Under the pieces are notes generated by a model. It saw only the letters and a program-made list of their open reading frames with translations. It searched no databases and was not told where the DNA came from. A stretch of 64,000 nucleotides of DNA, from the NCBI GenBank assembly GCA_910575405.1, contig CAJTER010000002.1, positions 124,001-188,000 on the forward strand. Reading direction: 5' to 3'. The stretch is from Clostridia bacterium (GTDB taxonomy: Bacteria; Bacillota; Clostridia; Peptostreptococcales; Anaerovoracaceae). Within the stretch, counting starts at the first letter, position 1. Each line of letters begins with the position of its first letter. Shown here one piece after another: positions 42,251-51,478 of this stretch. Made by a program: the position numbers and the translations under genes.

Positions 42251-44443
42251 ATGAAAAGTAGAGAAGAATTTTTACAAACCATTTCCGGCTACAATCCGAA
42301 TTACGATATGGAGCTTGTGAGCCGCGCCTTTGATAAGGCGAGTGAAATGCATAGCGGACAGCTGAGAAAGTCTGGTGAGCCATATTTGATCCACCCTATG
42401 GCGGTTGCGGAAATACTGGCTGATCTGGGAATGGATGAGGACACTCTTGTGGCGGGACTTCTCCATGACGTAGTTGAAGATACTTCCTACACTGCTGAAG
42501 AATTGAGAGCGGAGTTCGGTGAGGAGGTAGAGCTGCTTGTAGACGGCGTAACCAAGCTGGGCTCCCTGAAATTTGAGAGCAAAGAAGAACGTCAGGCTGA
42601 AAACCTGCGGAAAATGTTCCTCGCCATGTCCAAGGATATCCGGGTACTGATTATCAAGCTGTCGGACCGGCTGCACAACCTGCGGACCATTAACTACATG
42701 ACCGAAAATAAGATCATCGACAAGTGCAGGGAGACTCTGGAGATTTATGCGCCTCTTGCCAGCAGGCTGGGGATTTATGCCATGAAGTTTGAGATGGAGG
42801 ACATTGCGCTCAAGTACCTGGATCCGGAGGCTTATTATAATCTTGTGGAAAAGGTGAGCGAACGCAAAGAGCAGCGGGATGAAGCCATCGGTCAGGTCAT
42901 TGATGAAATTGAAGACGGCCTTGAGGATCTGAATATTCATTATGATATTATGGGCCGATCCAAGCACTTTTACAGCATCTACAAAAAGATGAAATACCAG
43001 CACAAGCAGCTGGACGAAATTTTTGATTTGACAGCAGTCCGGATTATTGTAGAAAATGTAAGGGACTGTTATGCGGTACTGGGAATCGTCCATACACTTT
43101 GGACGCCTATCCCAGGCCGTTTTAAAGACTATATTGCCATGCCAAAACCCAATATGTACCAGTCTCTGCATACCACAGTTATCGGAGATACGGGGAACCC
43201 TTTTGAAATCCAGATACGGACTTATGAAATGCATAAGATTGCCGAATACGGTATTGCAGCTCACTGGAAATATAAAGAGGGGATTACCCACGACAAAGAA
43301 GAGGTAAAGCTCGCATGGTTGAGACAGACCCTGGAGTGGCAAAAGGATATGCACGATCCGAGAGAGTTTATGGAAACTCTGAAGGTGGATCTTTTTGCCA
43401 GCCAGGTATTTGTATTTACACCCCAGGGTGATATTATCGAGCTGCCGGCAGGCTCCACGCCCCTTGATTTTGCTTTTAAAATCCATTCGGACATCGGATG
43501 CAAGTGTGTAGGAGCAAAGGTGAATGGAAAGATGGTTACCATTGACCATACGCTGGAAAATGGCAATATCATTGAGATCGTCACATCGCCTAATTCGGCA
43601 GGACCCAGCATTGACTGGCTGAAGATTGTAAAAAGTAATACGGCCAGAAATAAGATACGTCAGTGGCTGAAAAAAGAGAGCAAATCCGATGCAGTGGATA
43701 AGGGCAAGGATGTGATTGACAAATATATCCGCAAAAAAGGCTATGATCCAAAAGACCTTTTAAAAAATGCCTTTATCAATCGACTCATTAAGGAATTAAA
43801 GCTGAACAATGTGGATGAGCTGTATAACCAGCTGAGCCATGGAGGTTCTTTTCAAAGCAAAATAGGAACCCTTCTGATCAAATATTTTAATGATGAAAAG
43901 CAGGCGCAGCTGGAAAAAGAAAAGCAGGAAACGGAGAAGCCTAAAATTCCGGATGAACGCAAAGCGCGTGAGGAGCGGAAGCGGAGGGAAAACGCAGGCA
44001 TCGTAGTAGAAGGCGTGGATAATCTGATGATCCGTCTGGCAAGGTGCTGCAACCCGGTTCCAGGGGATGAAATTGTAGGCTTTATTACAAAGGGCAGAGG
44101 CATTTCTGTCCACAGGAAAGACTGTCCTAACATCAAGTCTCTTCCAGTAGCGGAAAAAGCCCGTTTCATCGGGGTTAAATGGGATCAGAGCAAGCCGGAT
44201 CAAGAATATACTACGGACATCAGCATTATTGCTCAGGATAGGAAAGGCCTGTTTTCTGCACTTTCCAGAGTATGTGAGGATATGGATGTTCATATTGACG
44301 GCGTGAATGCAAAGAGCAGCAAGGATGAAACCATTAATGTGACTCTGACCCTTTCCATATCCAGTAAAGCGGAAATGGAAAAAGTGCTCCGGGCATTAAA
44401 AAATGTCCAGGGTGTTTCCAATGTGTTCAGAGCAAAACCATAG
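42251..44443 (+). CDS. relA: Bifunctional (p)ppGpp synthetase/hydrolase (RelA/SpoT)
   Basis: A 730-residue stringent-response enzyme. The N-terminal HD hydrolase has YLIHPMAVAEILADLGMD, LLHDVVEDT and RLHNLRTINYM. The synthetase domain follows (GRSKHFYSIYKKMKYQ, YIAMPKPNMYQSLHTTVIG), then TGS (VFTPQGDIIELPAGSTPLDF), a helical region, a CxxxC-type CC/zinc-finger segment (RCCNPVPGDEI) and an ACT domain at the end. Both catalytic sites look intact, so it should make and degrade ppGpp. It is followed 20 bp later by dtd, the usual Gram-positive order. Confidence 0.96.
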   Translation: MKSREEFLQTISGYNPNYDMELVSRAFDKASEMHSGQLRKSGEPYLIHPMAVAEILADLGMDEDTLVAGLLHDVVEDTSYTAEELRAEFGEEVELLVDGVTKLGSLKFESKEERQAENLRKMFLAMSKDIRVLIIKLSDRLHNLRTINYMTENKIIDKCRETLEIYAPLASRLGIYAMKFEMEDIALKYLDPEAYYNLVEKVSERKEQRDEAIGQVIDEIEDGLEDLNIHYDIMGRSKHFYSIYKKMKYQHKQLDEIFDLTAVRIIVENVRDCYAVLGIVHTLWTPIPGRFKDYIAMPKPNMYQSLHTTVIGDTGNPFEIQIRTYEMHKIAEYGIAAHWKYKEGITHDKEEVKLAWLRQTLEWQKDMHDPREFMETLKVDLFASQVFVFTPQGDIIELPAGSTPLDFAFKIHSDIGCKCVGAKVNGKMVTIDHTLENGNIIEIVTSPNSAGPSIDWLKIVKSNTARNKIRQWLKKESKSDAVDKGKDVIDKYIRKKGYDPKDLLKNAFINRLIKELKLNNVDELYNQLSHGGSFQSKIGTLLIKYFNDEKQAQLEKEKQETEKPKIPDERKAREERKRRENAGIVVEGVDNLMIRLARCCNPVPGDEIVGFITKGRGISVHRKDCPNIKSLPVAEKARFIGVKWDQSKPDQEYTTDISIIAQDRKGLFSALSRVCEDMDVHIDGVNAKSSKDETINVTLTLSISSKAEMEKVLRALKNVQGVSNVFRAKP

Positions 44444-44463
44444 TAAACGGATAGGATGAGAAT

Positions 44464-44913
44464 ATGAGAGCAGTAGTACAACGAGTAATAGAAAGCGATG
44501 TTACTGTGGACGGCAAGGTTACAGGCGCCATCCAAAAGGGGCTGATGGTTCTTTTAGGTGTTGCGGAAGATGACACGGAAAAGGATGCGGAATATATCGC
44601 AGGCAAAGTCGCAGGTCTTCGCGTTTTTGAAGACGAAGAGGAAAAAATGAACTTGTCTGTAAAAGATGTAGGTGGACAGATTCTGGCCGTTTCCCAGTTT
44701 ACCTTGATGGGTGATGTGCGGAAAGGAAAACGCCCCAGCTTTACAAGGGCTGCAAAGCCGGAAGAGGCAGACAGGCTGTACCGGACCTTTATTGAGCTGC
44801 TGCAGCAGCAGGAGCTTCACGTGGAGGAAGGGGTTTTTCAGGCGGATATGCTGGTGCGTATCTACAATGACGGGCCTGTGACGATTTTACTGGACAGCAA
44901 AAAAACGTTTTAA
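44464..44913 (+). CDS. dtd: D-aminoacyl-tRNA deacylase
   Basis: A 149-residue enzyme that removes D-amino acids (and glycine from tRNA-Ala) from tRNAs. The family motifs are visible: opening [14 protein letters not shown], the catalytic [17 protein letters not shown] and the C-terminal [11 protein letters not shown]. The length is typical. It lies between relA and a metallohydrolase gene, with only 13-20 bp gaps, so it is in the relA operon. Confidence 0.96.
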   Translation: MRAVVQRVIESDVTVDGKVTGAIQKGLMVLLGVAEDDTEKDAEYIAGKVAGLRVFEDEEEKMNLSVKDVGGQILAVSQFTLMGDVRKGKRPSFTRAAKPEEADRLYRTFIELLQQQELHVEEGVFQADMLVRIYNDGPVTILLDSKKTF

Positions 44914-44926
44914 GAAAGGAACAGTT

Positions 44927-45550
44927 ATGAAAATCAGCAACCTGCCCAGCGGACCGCTGGCTGTAAACACATATCTTGTTGAGGACGAAACGACAAAGAA
45001 AGGCTTTATTGTGGATCCTGGCGGATATAACCCGCGCCTGACAAAGCAAATTGCAAGTGAGGGAATTGAGATCGAATATATCATTCTGACCCATGGACAC
45101 AGCGATCATATCGGAGGCGTGAATCAGCACAAGGAAGAGCTGCCCGGCGTCAAGGTAGTTGCTGATGCGGCGGAAGTTCCGATGCTTTCGGATCCAAGCT
45201 TCAATATGAGCAGCATGATGGGCGGTCCAGTTACGGTAACGCCGGATATTACAGTAAAGGATGGAGATACCCTTACCGTTGGGAATATGGAACTGAAATT
45301 CCTTCATACACCGGGCCATTCTCCGGGAGGAATGTCTATTTTAACGGGAAACGCGCTCTTTAGCGGTGATACGCTTTTCTGCGCCTCTATCGGGAGAACG
45401 GACTTCCCAGGATGCTCCTTTGAAGAGCTTTCCAGATCCATCAAAGAAAAACTGTATGTACTGCCGGAGGATACCCAGGTGTTCCCGGGCCATATGGGAA
45501 CTACCAGCATTGGTTATGAAAAGGAGAATAATCCATTTGTACGGCCTTAA
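44927..45550 (+). CDS. MBL-fold metallohydrolase (glyoxalase II-like)
   Basis: A 207-residue protein with the zinc signature THGHSDHIGG, a later HTPGHSPGG, SGDTLFCASIGRTDFPG and PGHMGTTSIGYE, the arrangement of hydroxyacylglutathione hydrolase-like enzymes (YqgX/GloB-type). Small thioester or related hydrolysis is likely; in anaerobes lacking glutathione the natural substrate is uncertain. Its C-terminus overlaps the hemZ start by 14 bp. Confidence 0.9.
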   Translation: MKISNLPSGPLAVNTYLVEDETTKKGFIVDPGGYNPRLTKQIASEGIEIEYIILTHGHSDHIGGVNQHKEELPGVKVVADAAEVPMLSDPSFNMSSMMGGPVTVTPDITVKDGDTLTVGNMELKFLHTPGHSPGGMSILTGNALFSGDTLFCASIGRTDFPGCSFEELSRSIKEKLYVLPEDTQVFPGHMGTTSIGYEKENNPFVRP

Positions 45551-46916
45551 ACTAAACGGGATTGAAAACACGAACCAATATGAAGAGCTGATCAAGCTGT
45601 TTTTAGAGCCTTCTCAGTATAAGATGCTTGTAGCGGATGCGGAGCCGGCGGGAGCTGAGGCAGAAGAGTGCGGGGAGCTGCTGGTTCTTGATTATGAGGG
45701 AGATCCCAATGAGCTGAAGCGGCGGCTTTACAGGGAGCTGCAAAATCGGACAGGCAGACGGCCAAAGTGGGGAATTTTAACAGGGATTCGCCCGGTAAAG
45801 CTGGCAGGTGAGCTGTGCAGAAAACTGGGGAGCACGAAACAGGCAAAGAAGTGTCTGCAGGAGGATTATCTTTTGGATGAGGAAAAAGCGGATCTGATAT
45901 TGGATCTGTATCAGTATCAGCAGGAAGCGCTTCCGCCGCCGCCCAGGCATTCGGCAGGCCTTTATATTGGAATTCCATTCTGCCCTACAAGGTGTCTTTA
46001 CTGTTCCTTTACCTCGAATCAGGCAGAAGAGGGAAAGATGGAGCGCTATTTAGATGCGCTGTGCTCTGAAATCGAATTTGCGGCAAGAGGCATGAAGAAT
46101 GATTCGATTTTCCTGGAGTCCCTTTATATAGGCGGGGGGACACCTACTGCACTGACAACCGGGCAGCTGGAGCGGCTGTTTTCCTGTGTGAAAAAGAATC
46201 TTGATTTTTCAGGTCTGCAGGAATTTACGGTAGAAGCGGGACGGCCAGATACCATAACTCCCGAAAAGCTGGAGCTTTTGAAGGAATTTGGCGCAGGCAG
46301 GATCAGTATCAATCCCCAGACTATGCATGAAAAGACGCTGCAGCTCATCGGACGCTCTCACACTGCGGAGCAGACCAGGCAGGCGTTTCAGATGGCGCGT
46401 GAGGCGGGAATACCCATCATCAATGCAGATTTGATTGCAGGGCTTCCAAGCGAGAGCCCAGTGGATTTTCAAGGATCCCTGGAGCAGGTCCTTTCCCTTG
46501 GTCCCAATAATATTACCATTCACACGCTGGCAGTAAAGCGTTCCTCTCGCCTCAAGGAGCTGGATGAAAACTTTCACTACAGACAGCCGGAAGTGACACA
46601 GGAAATGCTGGCAAAGGCAGAATCAGTTCTCAGAGGGGCGGGATACCGGCCCTATTATCTGTACCGGCAAAAGCATACTGCGGGAAGTACGGAAAATATC
46701 GGGTACTGCAAAGACGATACCCTGAGCCTTTACAATGTCCGTATTATGGAGGAAGCCCAGACAATTATTGCTCTGGGGGCAGGCGGTATTACGAAGGTTT
46801 ATTATCCACAGGAAAACCGGCTGGAGCGTGTTCCGAACGTATCCAATTATGAGATTTATATAGAACGCATTGAAGAAATGATGGAGCGAAAACGAAACAA
46901 TTTATTCAGGAGGTAA
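45537..46916 (+). CDS. hemZ: Oxygen-independent coproporphyrinogen III dehydrogenase HemZ-type
   Basis: A 459-residue radical SAM protein. The SAM cluster is CPTRCLYCSF, followed by YIGGGTPTALT and NPQTMHEKTLQLIGRSH, the HemN/HemZ pattern, with an N-terminal segment GILTGIRPVKL typical of HemZ. The start is TTG 45537, 11 bp after AAGGAG; the frame extends further upstream but only inside the previous gene. It may convert coproporphyrinogen III or act as another HemN-like enzyme; no other heme genes are nearby. hisS follows 5 bp later. Confidence 0.9.
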   Translation: MYGLKLNGIENTNQYEELIKLFLEPSQYKMLVADAEPAGAEAEECGELLVLDYEGDPNELKRRLYRELQNRTGRRPKWGILTGIRPVKLAGELCRKLGSTKQAKKCLQEDYLLDEEKADLILDLYQYQQEALPPPPRHSAGLYIGIPFCPTRCLYCSFTSNQAEEGKMERYLDALCSEIEFAARGMKNDSIFLESLYIGGGTPTALTTGQLERLFSCVKKNLDFSGLQEFTVEAGRPDTITPEKLELLKEFGAGRISINPQTMHEKTLQLIGRSHTAEQTRQAFQMAREAGIPIINADLIAGLPSESPVDFQGSLEQVLSLGPNNITIHTLAVKRSSRLKELDENFHYRQPEVTQEMLAKAESVLRGAGYRPYYLYRQKHTAGSTENIGYCKDDTLSLYNVRIMEEAQTIIALGAGGITKVYYPQENRLERVPNVSNYEIYIERIEEMMERKRNNLFRR

Positions 46917-46921
46917 AAACC

Positions 46922-48175
46922 ATGTTGACAAACGCGCCCAAGGGCACGAAGGATGTACTGCCCTCACAGGTGTACAAATGGCACTATGTGGAGCGGGCAT
47001 TTGCGGATATCTGCGAAACATACGGATTTAAAGAAATCAGGACTCCGGTCTTTGAACATACAGAGCTTTTTTCAAGAGGAGTAGGGGATACGACGGACAT
47101 TGTGCAAAAGGAAATGTATACCTTCCAGGATTATGCAAAGCGGAGCATTACCTTAAAGCCTGAGGGAACTTCGCCCGTTGCCCGCGCCTTTGTAGAGCAC
47201 AAGGCTTATGCGGATGTGCAGCCGGCAAAATATTATTACAATACACCCTGCTTTCGTTATGAAAAGCCCCAGTCAGGCCGTCTGAGAGCCTTTCACCAGT
47301 TTGGCATTGAGGTTTTTGGAACGAATAATATGATCGCGGATGCGGAGGTCATCTGCCTGGCAAACGATTTCCTTCACGGGCTGGGAATTACAAACATAGA
47401 ACTTCAGATTAACAGCGTGGGCTGTCCGGAGTGCCGGAAGGCTCACAGGGAAGCGCTGAGAGATTTCTTAAGGCCGAAATACGAGGAGCTGTGCGGCACA
47501 TGTAAAGATCGATTTGAGAGAAACCCACTGCGTATTATGGACTGCAAATCGGAAATCTGTCAGGAGCTGGTGAAAGGCGCGCCCCTGATGATCGATTTTT
47601 TGTGTGATGACTGCAAGGCTGCCTTTGAGGATGTGCAGAACAACTTAAAGCACATGGGCGTTGAATTCGTTGTAAATCCCGGAATCGTAAGGGGACTTGA
47701 TTACTATACGAAAACAGCCTTTGAATTTGTAACTACCAGCATTGGCGCTCAGGGTACGGTCTGCGGCGGAGGCCGTTACGATCACCTGATGGAAGAGCTG
47801 GGAGGACCGCCTATTCCGGGCGTGGGATTCGGTCTGGGCATTGAGCGTCTGTTGCTGACCATGGAAGCAAACGGAATTGAAATTCCGGAGCCGGAAACAG
47901 CAGATGTCTTTGTAGCTGTTATGGGCGATGAGGCAAAGGCCTTTGGCCTAAAACTCCTGCACCAGCTGCGTCAGGCAGGCGTGCGTGCGGAGATGGATGC
48001 TATGGCGAGAAACATCAAAGGTCAGTTTAAATATGCCAACCGGATAGGCGCGAAGAAAACCGTAGTTATCGGTGATAATGAGCTGGCAGAAAAAAAAGTG
48101 GCTATCAAGGATATGGCAACCTCGCAGCAGACAGAAGTTTCCATGGATGATATTTTGAAAGAATTGACAAAATAG
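46922..48175 (+). CDS. hisS: Histidyl-tRNA synthetase
   Basis: A 417-residue class II synthetase with motif 1 (GFKEIRTPVFEHTELF), motif 2 (CFRYEKPQSGRLRAFHQFG) and motif 3 (GVGFGLGIERLLL), the histidine-binding segment GLDYYTKTAFEFV and a C-terminal anticodon-binding domain (about 330-417). A CxxC...CxxC group (CPECRK...CGTCKD) lies in the insertion domain. Start ATG 46922 follows GGAGG. It charges tRNA-His. aspS follows 10 bp downstream, a common pairing in Firmicutes. Confidence 0.97.
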   Translation: MLTNAPKGTKDVLPSQVYKWHYVERAFADICETYGFKEIRTPVFEHTELFSRGVGDTTDIVQKEMYTFQDYAKRSITLKPEGTSPVARAFVEHKAYADVQPAKYYYNTPCFRYEKPQSGRLRAFHQFGIEVFGTNNMIADAEVICLANDFLHGLGITNIELQINSVGCPECRKAHREALRDFLRPKYEELCGTCKDRFERNPLRIMDCKSEICQELVKGAPLMIDFLCDDCKAAFEDVQNNLKHMGVEFVVNPGIVRGLDYYTKTAFEFVTTSIGAQGTVCGGGRYDHLMEELGGPPIPGVGFGLGIERLLLTMEANGIEIPEPETADVFVAVMGDEAKAFGLKLLHQLRQAGVRAEMDAMARNIKGQFKYANRIGAKKTVVIGDNELAEKKVAIKDMATSQQTEVSMDDILKELTK

Positions 48176-48185
48176 GGAGATAAGA

Positions 48186-49970
48186 ATGAGCAAGCTATAT
48201 AAAAGAACCCATATGTGCGGTGTTCTGACAGAAGCAAATATTGATGAGCAGGTAGTGCTCAACGGGTGGATACAAAAAAGAAGAAACCTGGGAGGCCTGA
48301 TTTTCTGTGATCTGCGGGATAAGACAGGAATTGTTCAGGTCGTATTTAATGACGCAATCCCAGCAGAACTCTTTGAAAAGGCAGATAAGCTCCGCAGCGA
48401 ATACGTAGTGGGCATCAAGGGAACCGTGAAGGAACGGGAATCCAAAAATCCGGATCTGCCTACTGGAAGCATTGAAGTATTTGCAGAAGATCTGGTTATT
48501 TATTCGGAAGCAGATACGCCGCCGATTTACATCAAGGATGACGACAATGTAGACGATAATCTGAGACTGAAATACCGCTATCTGGATTTGAGAAAGCATA
48601 AGATGCAGCAGAATCTGACCTTCCGCCACAACCTGACAAAGCTGGCTAGAGACTACTTTGACAGTCAGGGCTTTACGGAAGTGGAAACACCTATGATGAT
48701 CAAATCCACACCAGAAGGAGCCAGGGACTATCTGGTGCCAAGCCGCGTAAATCAGGGCTCCTTTTATGCCCTTCCTCAGTCGCCTCAGATGTTCAAGCAG
48801 CTCCTCATGGTGGCGGGAACGGATCGGTATATGCAGATTGTAAAGTGCTTTCGAGATGAAGATCTGAGAGCAGATCGTCAGCCGGAATTTACCCAGATTG
48901 ACCTGGAAATGTCCTTTGTGGATCAGGATGATGTAATCGAGGTGCAGGAGGGCTTTCTTAAAAAAGTATTTAAGGAGCTGATGGGAATGGATATTGAGAC
49001 GCCGTTTCCGCGGATTTCCTATGACGAGGCTATGGAGCGCTATGGAAGCGACAAGCCGGATACCCGCTTTGGCTTTGAGCTGAAAAAGCTGAATGACCAG
49101 GTTGCAGGCTGTCAGTTTAAGGTCTTTACCGACGCCCTGGCAGCAGGAGGCGATGTAAGAGGCATCTGCATTGACGGCGGCGGAGCAGCTTACACCAGAA
49201 AGAAAATTGACAAGTTGACCGAGGCTGTGAAAAGCTACGGCGCAAAGGGAATGGTCTGGATCAAGGTGGAAGAAAACAAGGTATCCTCTTCGGTCAACAA
49301 ATTTTTCTCAGAAGAGGAGCTGAGGTCCATTGCCGATGTATTCGAAGCCAAAGCAGGGGATCTGATTTTGATCGTGTCGGATAAAAAACAGGTAGTTTTT
49401 GATAGCCTGGGATTTTTGAGACGTCATATTGCAGGAGAGATGGGACTTCTTGATGATCACAAATACAATCTGCTGTGGGTTGTGGACTTCCCGCTCTATG
49501 AATACGATGATGAGACAGGAGAGTACCATCCAAAGCACCATCCCTTCACTTCCCCAAATCCGCAGGATCTGGACAAGCTGGAGAGCGATCCCGGCAGCGT
49601 GAAGGCGCAGGCATACGACATTGTGCTTAACGGTGTAGAGCTGGGAGGAGGCAGCATTCGTATTCATGACAGGAAGCTGCAGGAGCGCATGTTTAAAGTA
49701 CTGGGACTCACCCAGGAGGAAATTGACGAAAAGTTCGGCTTCCTGGTAGAGGCTTTCAAATACGGAGCGCCGCCTCATGGCGGACTGGCTTATGGTCTGG
49801 ATCGTCTGGTTATGCTTTTGACCCATCAGAGCAGCATCCGTGAGGTTATCGCATTCCCGAAGAATCAGGCAGCACAGTGCATGGTCAGCGAAGCTCCGGC
49901 GCCGGTAGGAAGCGATCAGCTCCAAGAGCTGGGTATCCGGCTGGAGGCAAAACCGGAGAGCCAGCAGTAA
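48186..49970 (+). CDS. aspS: Aspartyl-tRNA synthetase, bacterial type
   Basis: A 594-residue class II synthetase with N-terminal OB-fold (VVLNGWIQKRRNLGGLIFCD), catalytic motifs (FTEVETPMMIKSTPEGARD, CFRDEDLRADRQPEFTQID) and motif 3 GLAYGLDRLVMLL. A GAD insertion domain (about 300-410) marks it as bacterial type. Whether it also charges tRNA-Asn cannot be told here. It is the middle gene of a tight run: hisS 10 bp before, nadD 5 bp after. Confidence 0.97.
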   Translation: MSKLYKRTHMCGVLTEANIDEQVVLNGWIQKRRNLGGLIFCDLRDKTGIVQVVFNDAIPAELFEKADKLRSEYVVGIKGTVKERESKNPDLPTGSIEVFAEDLVIYSEADTPPIYIKDDDNVDDNLRLKYRYLDLRKHKMQQNLTFRHNLTKLARDYFDSQGFTEVETPMMIKSTPEGARDYLVPSRVNQGSFYALPQSPQMFKQLLMVAGTDRYMQIVKCFRDEDLRADRQPEFTQIDLEMSFVDQDDVIEVQEGFLKKVFKELMGMDIETPFPRISYDEAMERYGSDKPDTRFGFELKKLNDQVAGCQFKVFTDALAAGGDVRGICIDGGGAAYTRKKIDKLTEAVKSYGAKGMVWIKVEENKVSSSVNKFFSEEELRSIADVFEAKAGDLILIVSDKKQVVFDSLGFLRRHIAGEMGLLDDHKYNLLWVVDFPLYEYDDETGEYHPKHHPFTSPNPQDLDKLESDPGSVKAQAYDIVLNGVELGGGSIRIHDRKLQERMFKVLGLTQEEIDEKFGFLVEAFKYGAPPHGGLAYGLDRLVMLLTHQSSIREVIAFPKNQAAQCMVSEAPAPVGSDQLQELGIRLEAKPESQQ

Positions 49971-49975
49971 AAGAA

Positions 49976-50578
49976 ATGAGATGCATTGGAATTTTGGGGG
50001 GAACTTTTGATCCGATACACAACGGACATATCGGGCTGGCGGAAGACGCCAGAGCGCAGCTGGAACTTGAAAAAGTGATTTTAATACCTGCCAGGCTGCA
50101 GCCCTTTAAGCTGGAAAAAAGAGTTACAGAAGGATGTCACAGACTGGAGATGGCAAGACTTGCGGTTATGGGAAAACGGGGTCTTGTGGTTTCGGATTAC
50201 GAGCTGCGGCAGGATCGGGTTTCTTACACCTATATGACGTTGCAGGCCATGAAAAAGCAGGAAGGTGTGGATACCAGACTCTACTTTATTACAGGAACGG
50301 ATGCGTTTTTAAAGATTTCTCAGTGGCGCCATGCCCAGGAGATGTTAAGGGAATATTCCTTTGCCGTAGGATCCCGTCCGGGCTATCGGGAGACAGAGCT
50401 TAATACATGTATAGAGGAGTTAAAAAGCGTCTATAATACAGATATTGTAAGGATCGAAAACAGGCAGAGAGATATTTCGGCAACGGAAATCCGCCAGCGG
50501 CTGGAAACAGGCGGCACGCTCCGCGGCATGGTGCCAACAACCGTAGAAAGGTATATTAAACAGCATGGACTCTATTGA
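49976..50578 (+). CDS. nadD: Nicotinate-nucleotide adenylyltransferase
   Basis: A 200-residue enzyme joining nicotinate mononucleotide and ATP to deamido-NAD. It has the nucleotidyltransferase opening GILGGTFDPIHNGHIGLAED, the (H/T)xGH motif, ITGTDAFLKISQW and the closing ISATEIRQRLE. Start ATG 49976 is 5 bp after the aspS stop; a longer in-frame extension lies inside aspS. It overlaps yqeK by 14 bp, the standard nadD-yqeK-rsfS cluster. Confidence 0.96.
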   Translation: MRCIGILGGTFDPIHNGHIGLAEDARAQLELEKVILIPARLQPFKLEKRVTEGCHRLEMARLAVMGKRGLVVSDYELRQDRVSYTYMTLQAMKKQEGVDTRLYFITGTDAFLKISQWRHAQEMLREYSFAVGSRPGYRETELNTCIEELKSVYNTDIVRIENRQRDISATEIRQRLETGGTLRGMVPTTVERYIKQHGLY

Positions 50579-51143
50579 AGCCTATATTGAAAGGAATTTG
50601 ACGGAAAAACGAAAAGTGCATACCTATGGAGTCGCGGAGACAGCTCAGAGGTTTGCTGCCCGCTACGGAGCATCCGAAGATAAGGCGCGGACTGCCGCCT
50701 TATTTCACGATATGTTCCGCAGCACACCTCAGGATGCGCTCAATATGTATGTGAGGCAGCTGGGGCTCGACAGCCTGTATCTGGACAACGCCAATCTGGC
50801 CCATGGACCAATTGCGGCAGTTATCATGGAGCGGGATTACCATATCTCAGATCCGGATATATTAAATGCAGTGCGGTATCACACGACAGGGCGGGCTGCT
50901 ATGTCCCTGCTGGAAAAAATACTGTATCTGGCCGATGCCATAGAGCCGGGAAGAGAATATCCGGGTGTGGATGAGGCACGGCGGCTGGCAGACGAATCTT
51001 TGGACAGGGCCTGCCTTTTTTCCATGGAACGGTCCGTTACGTACATCCGTCAGAGGGGATTATTCCTCCACGAGGATACGATACATGCAAGAGATGATTT
51101 AAAAGATAAATTAGCAAAGAAAGGAGATAGCAATGGATTGTAA
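50565..51143 (+). CDS. yqeK: YqeK-type HD hydrolase (diadenosine tetraphosphatase)
   Basis: A 192-residue HD-domain protein with HTYGVAETA, the HD pair in LFHDMFRS, AHGPIAAVIM and VRYHTTG, and LADAIEPGREYPGV. YqeK enzymes cleave Ap4A symmetrically with a di-iron centre. The residues after the HD (MFRS) differ slightly from the common AK/YAK but the ligands are kept. It overlaps nadD by 14 bp and rsfS by 11 bp. Confidence 0.93.
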   Translation: MDSIEAYIERNLTEKRKVHTYGVAETAQRFAARYGASEDKARTAALFHDMFRSTPQDALNMYVRQLGLDSLYLDNANLAHGPIAAVIMERDYHISDPDILNAVRYHTTGRAAMSLLEKILYLADAIEPGREYPGVDEARRLADESLDRACLFSMERSVTYIRQRGLFLHEDTIHARDDLKDKLAKKGDSNGL

Positions 51144-51477
51144 GGAAATGGCAATGTTTTCCGCGCGTACTCTGGATAATAAAAAGGCCAGGGACATTAC
51201 GATTATCAATATCGGAAACAAAGCAGCCTTTGCAGACTATATGGTTCTGGCTTCCGGAGGAAGCAGGAGACAGGTTGGTACGCTGTGCGACGAGCTTGAG
51301 GAACAGTTCGAAAAGGAAGGCATCTTTGTACAGAGCATCGAAGGAAAGAAAAATTCCGACTGGATTCTGATGGATTACGGTGATATTATCATAAACCTGC
51401 TGACTTCCGATATGCGGGAAAAATACAACATCGAAAAGGTGTGGGCAGACTGCGAAATTTTAGACCTGGAGGGTTAA
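51133..51477 (+). CDS. rsfS: Ribosome silencing factor RsfS
   Basis: A 114-residue protein of the RsfS/Iojap family with [34 protein letters not shown], and the closing [16 protein letters not shown] and [10 protein letters not shown]. It binds ribosomal protein L14 and blocks subunit joining in starvation. It follows yqeK with 11 bp overlap and precedes leuS by one base. AAGGAG lies just before the ATG. Confidence 0.96.
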   Translation: MDCKEMAMFSARTLDNKKARDITIINIGNKAAFADYMVLASGGSRRQVGTLCDELEEQFEKEGIFVQSIEGKKNSDWILMDYGDIIINLLTSDMREKYNIEKVWADCEILDLEG

Positions 51478-51478
51478 G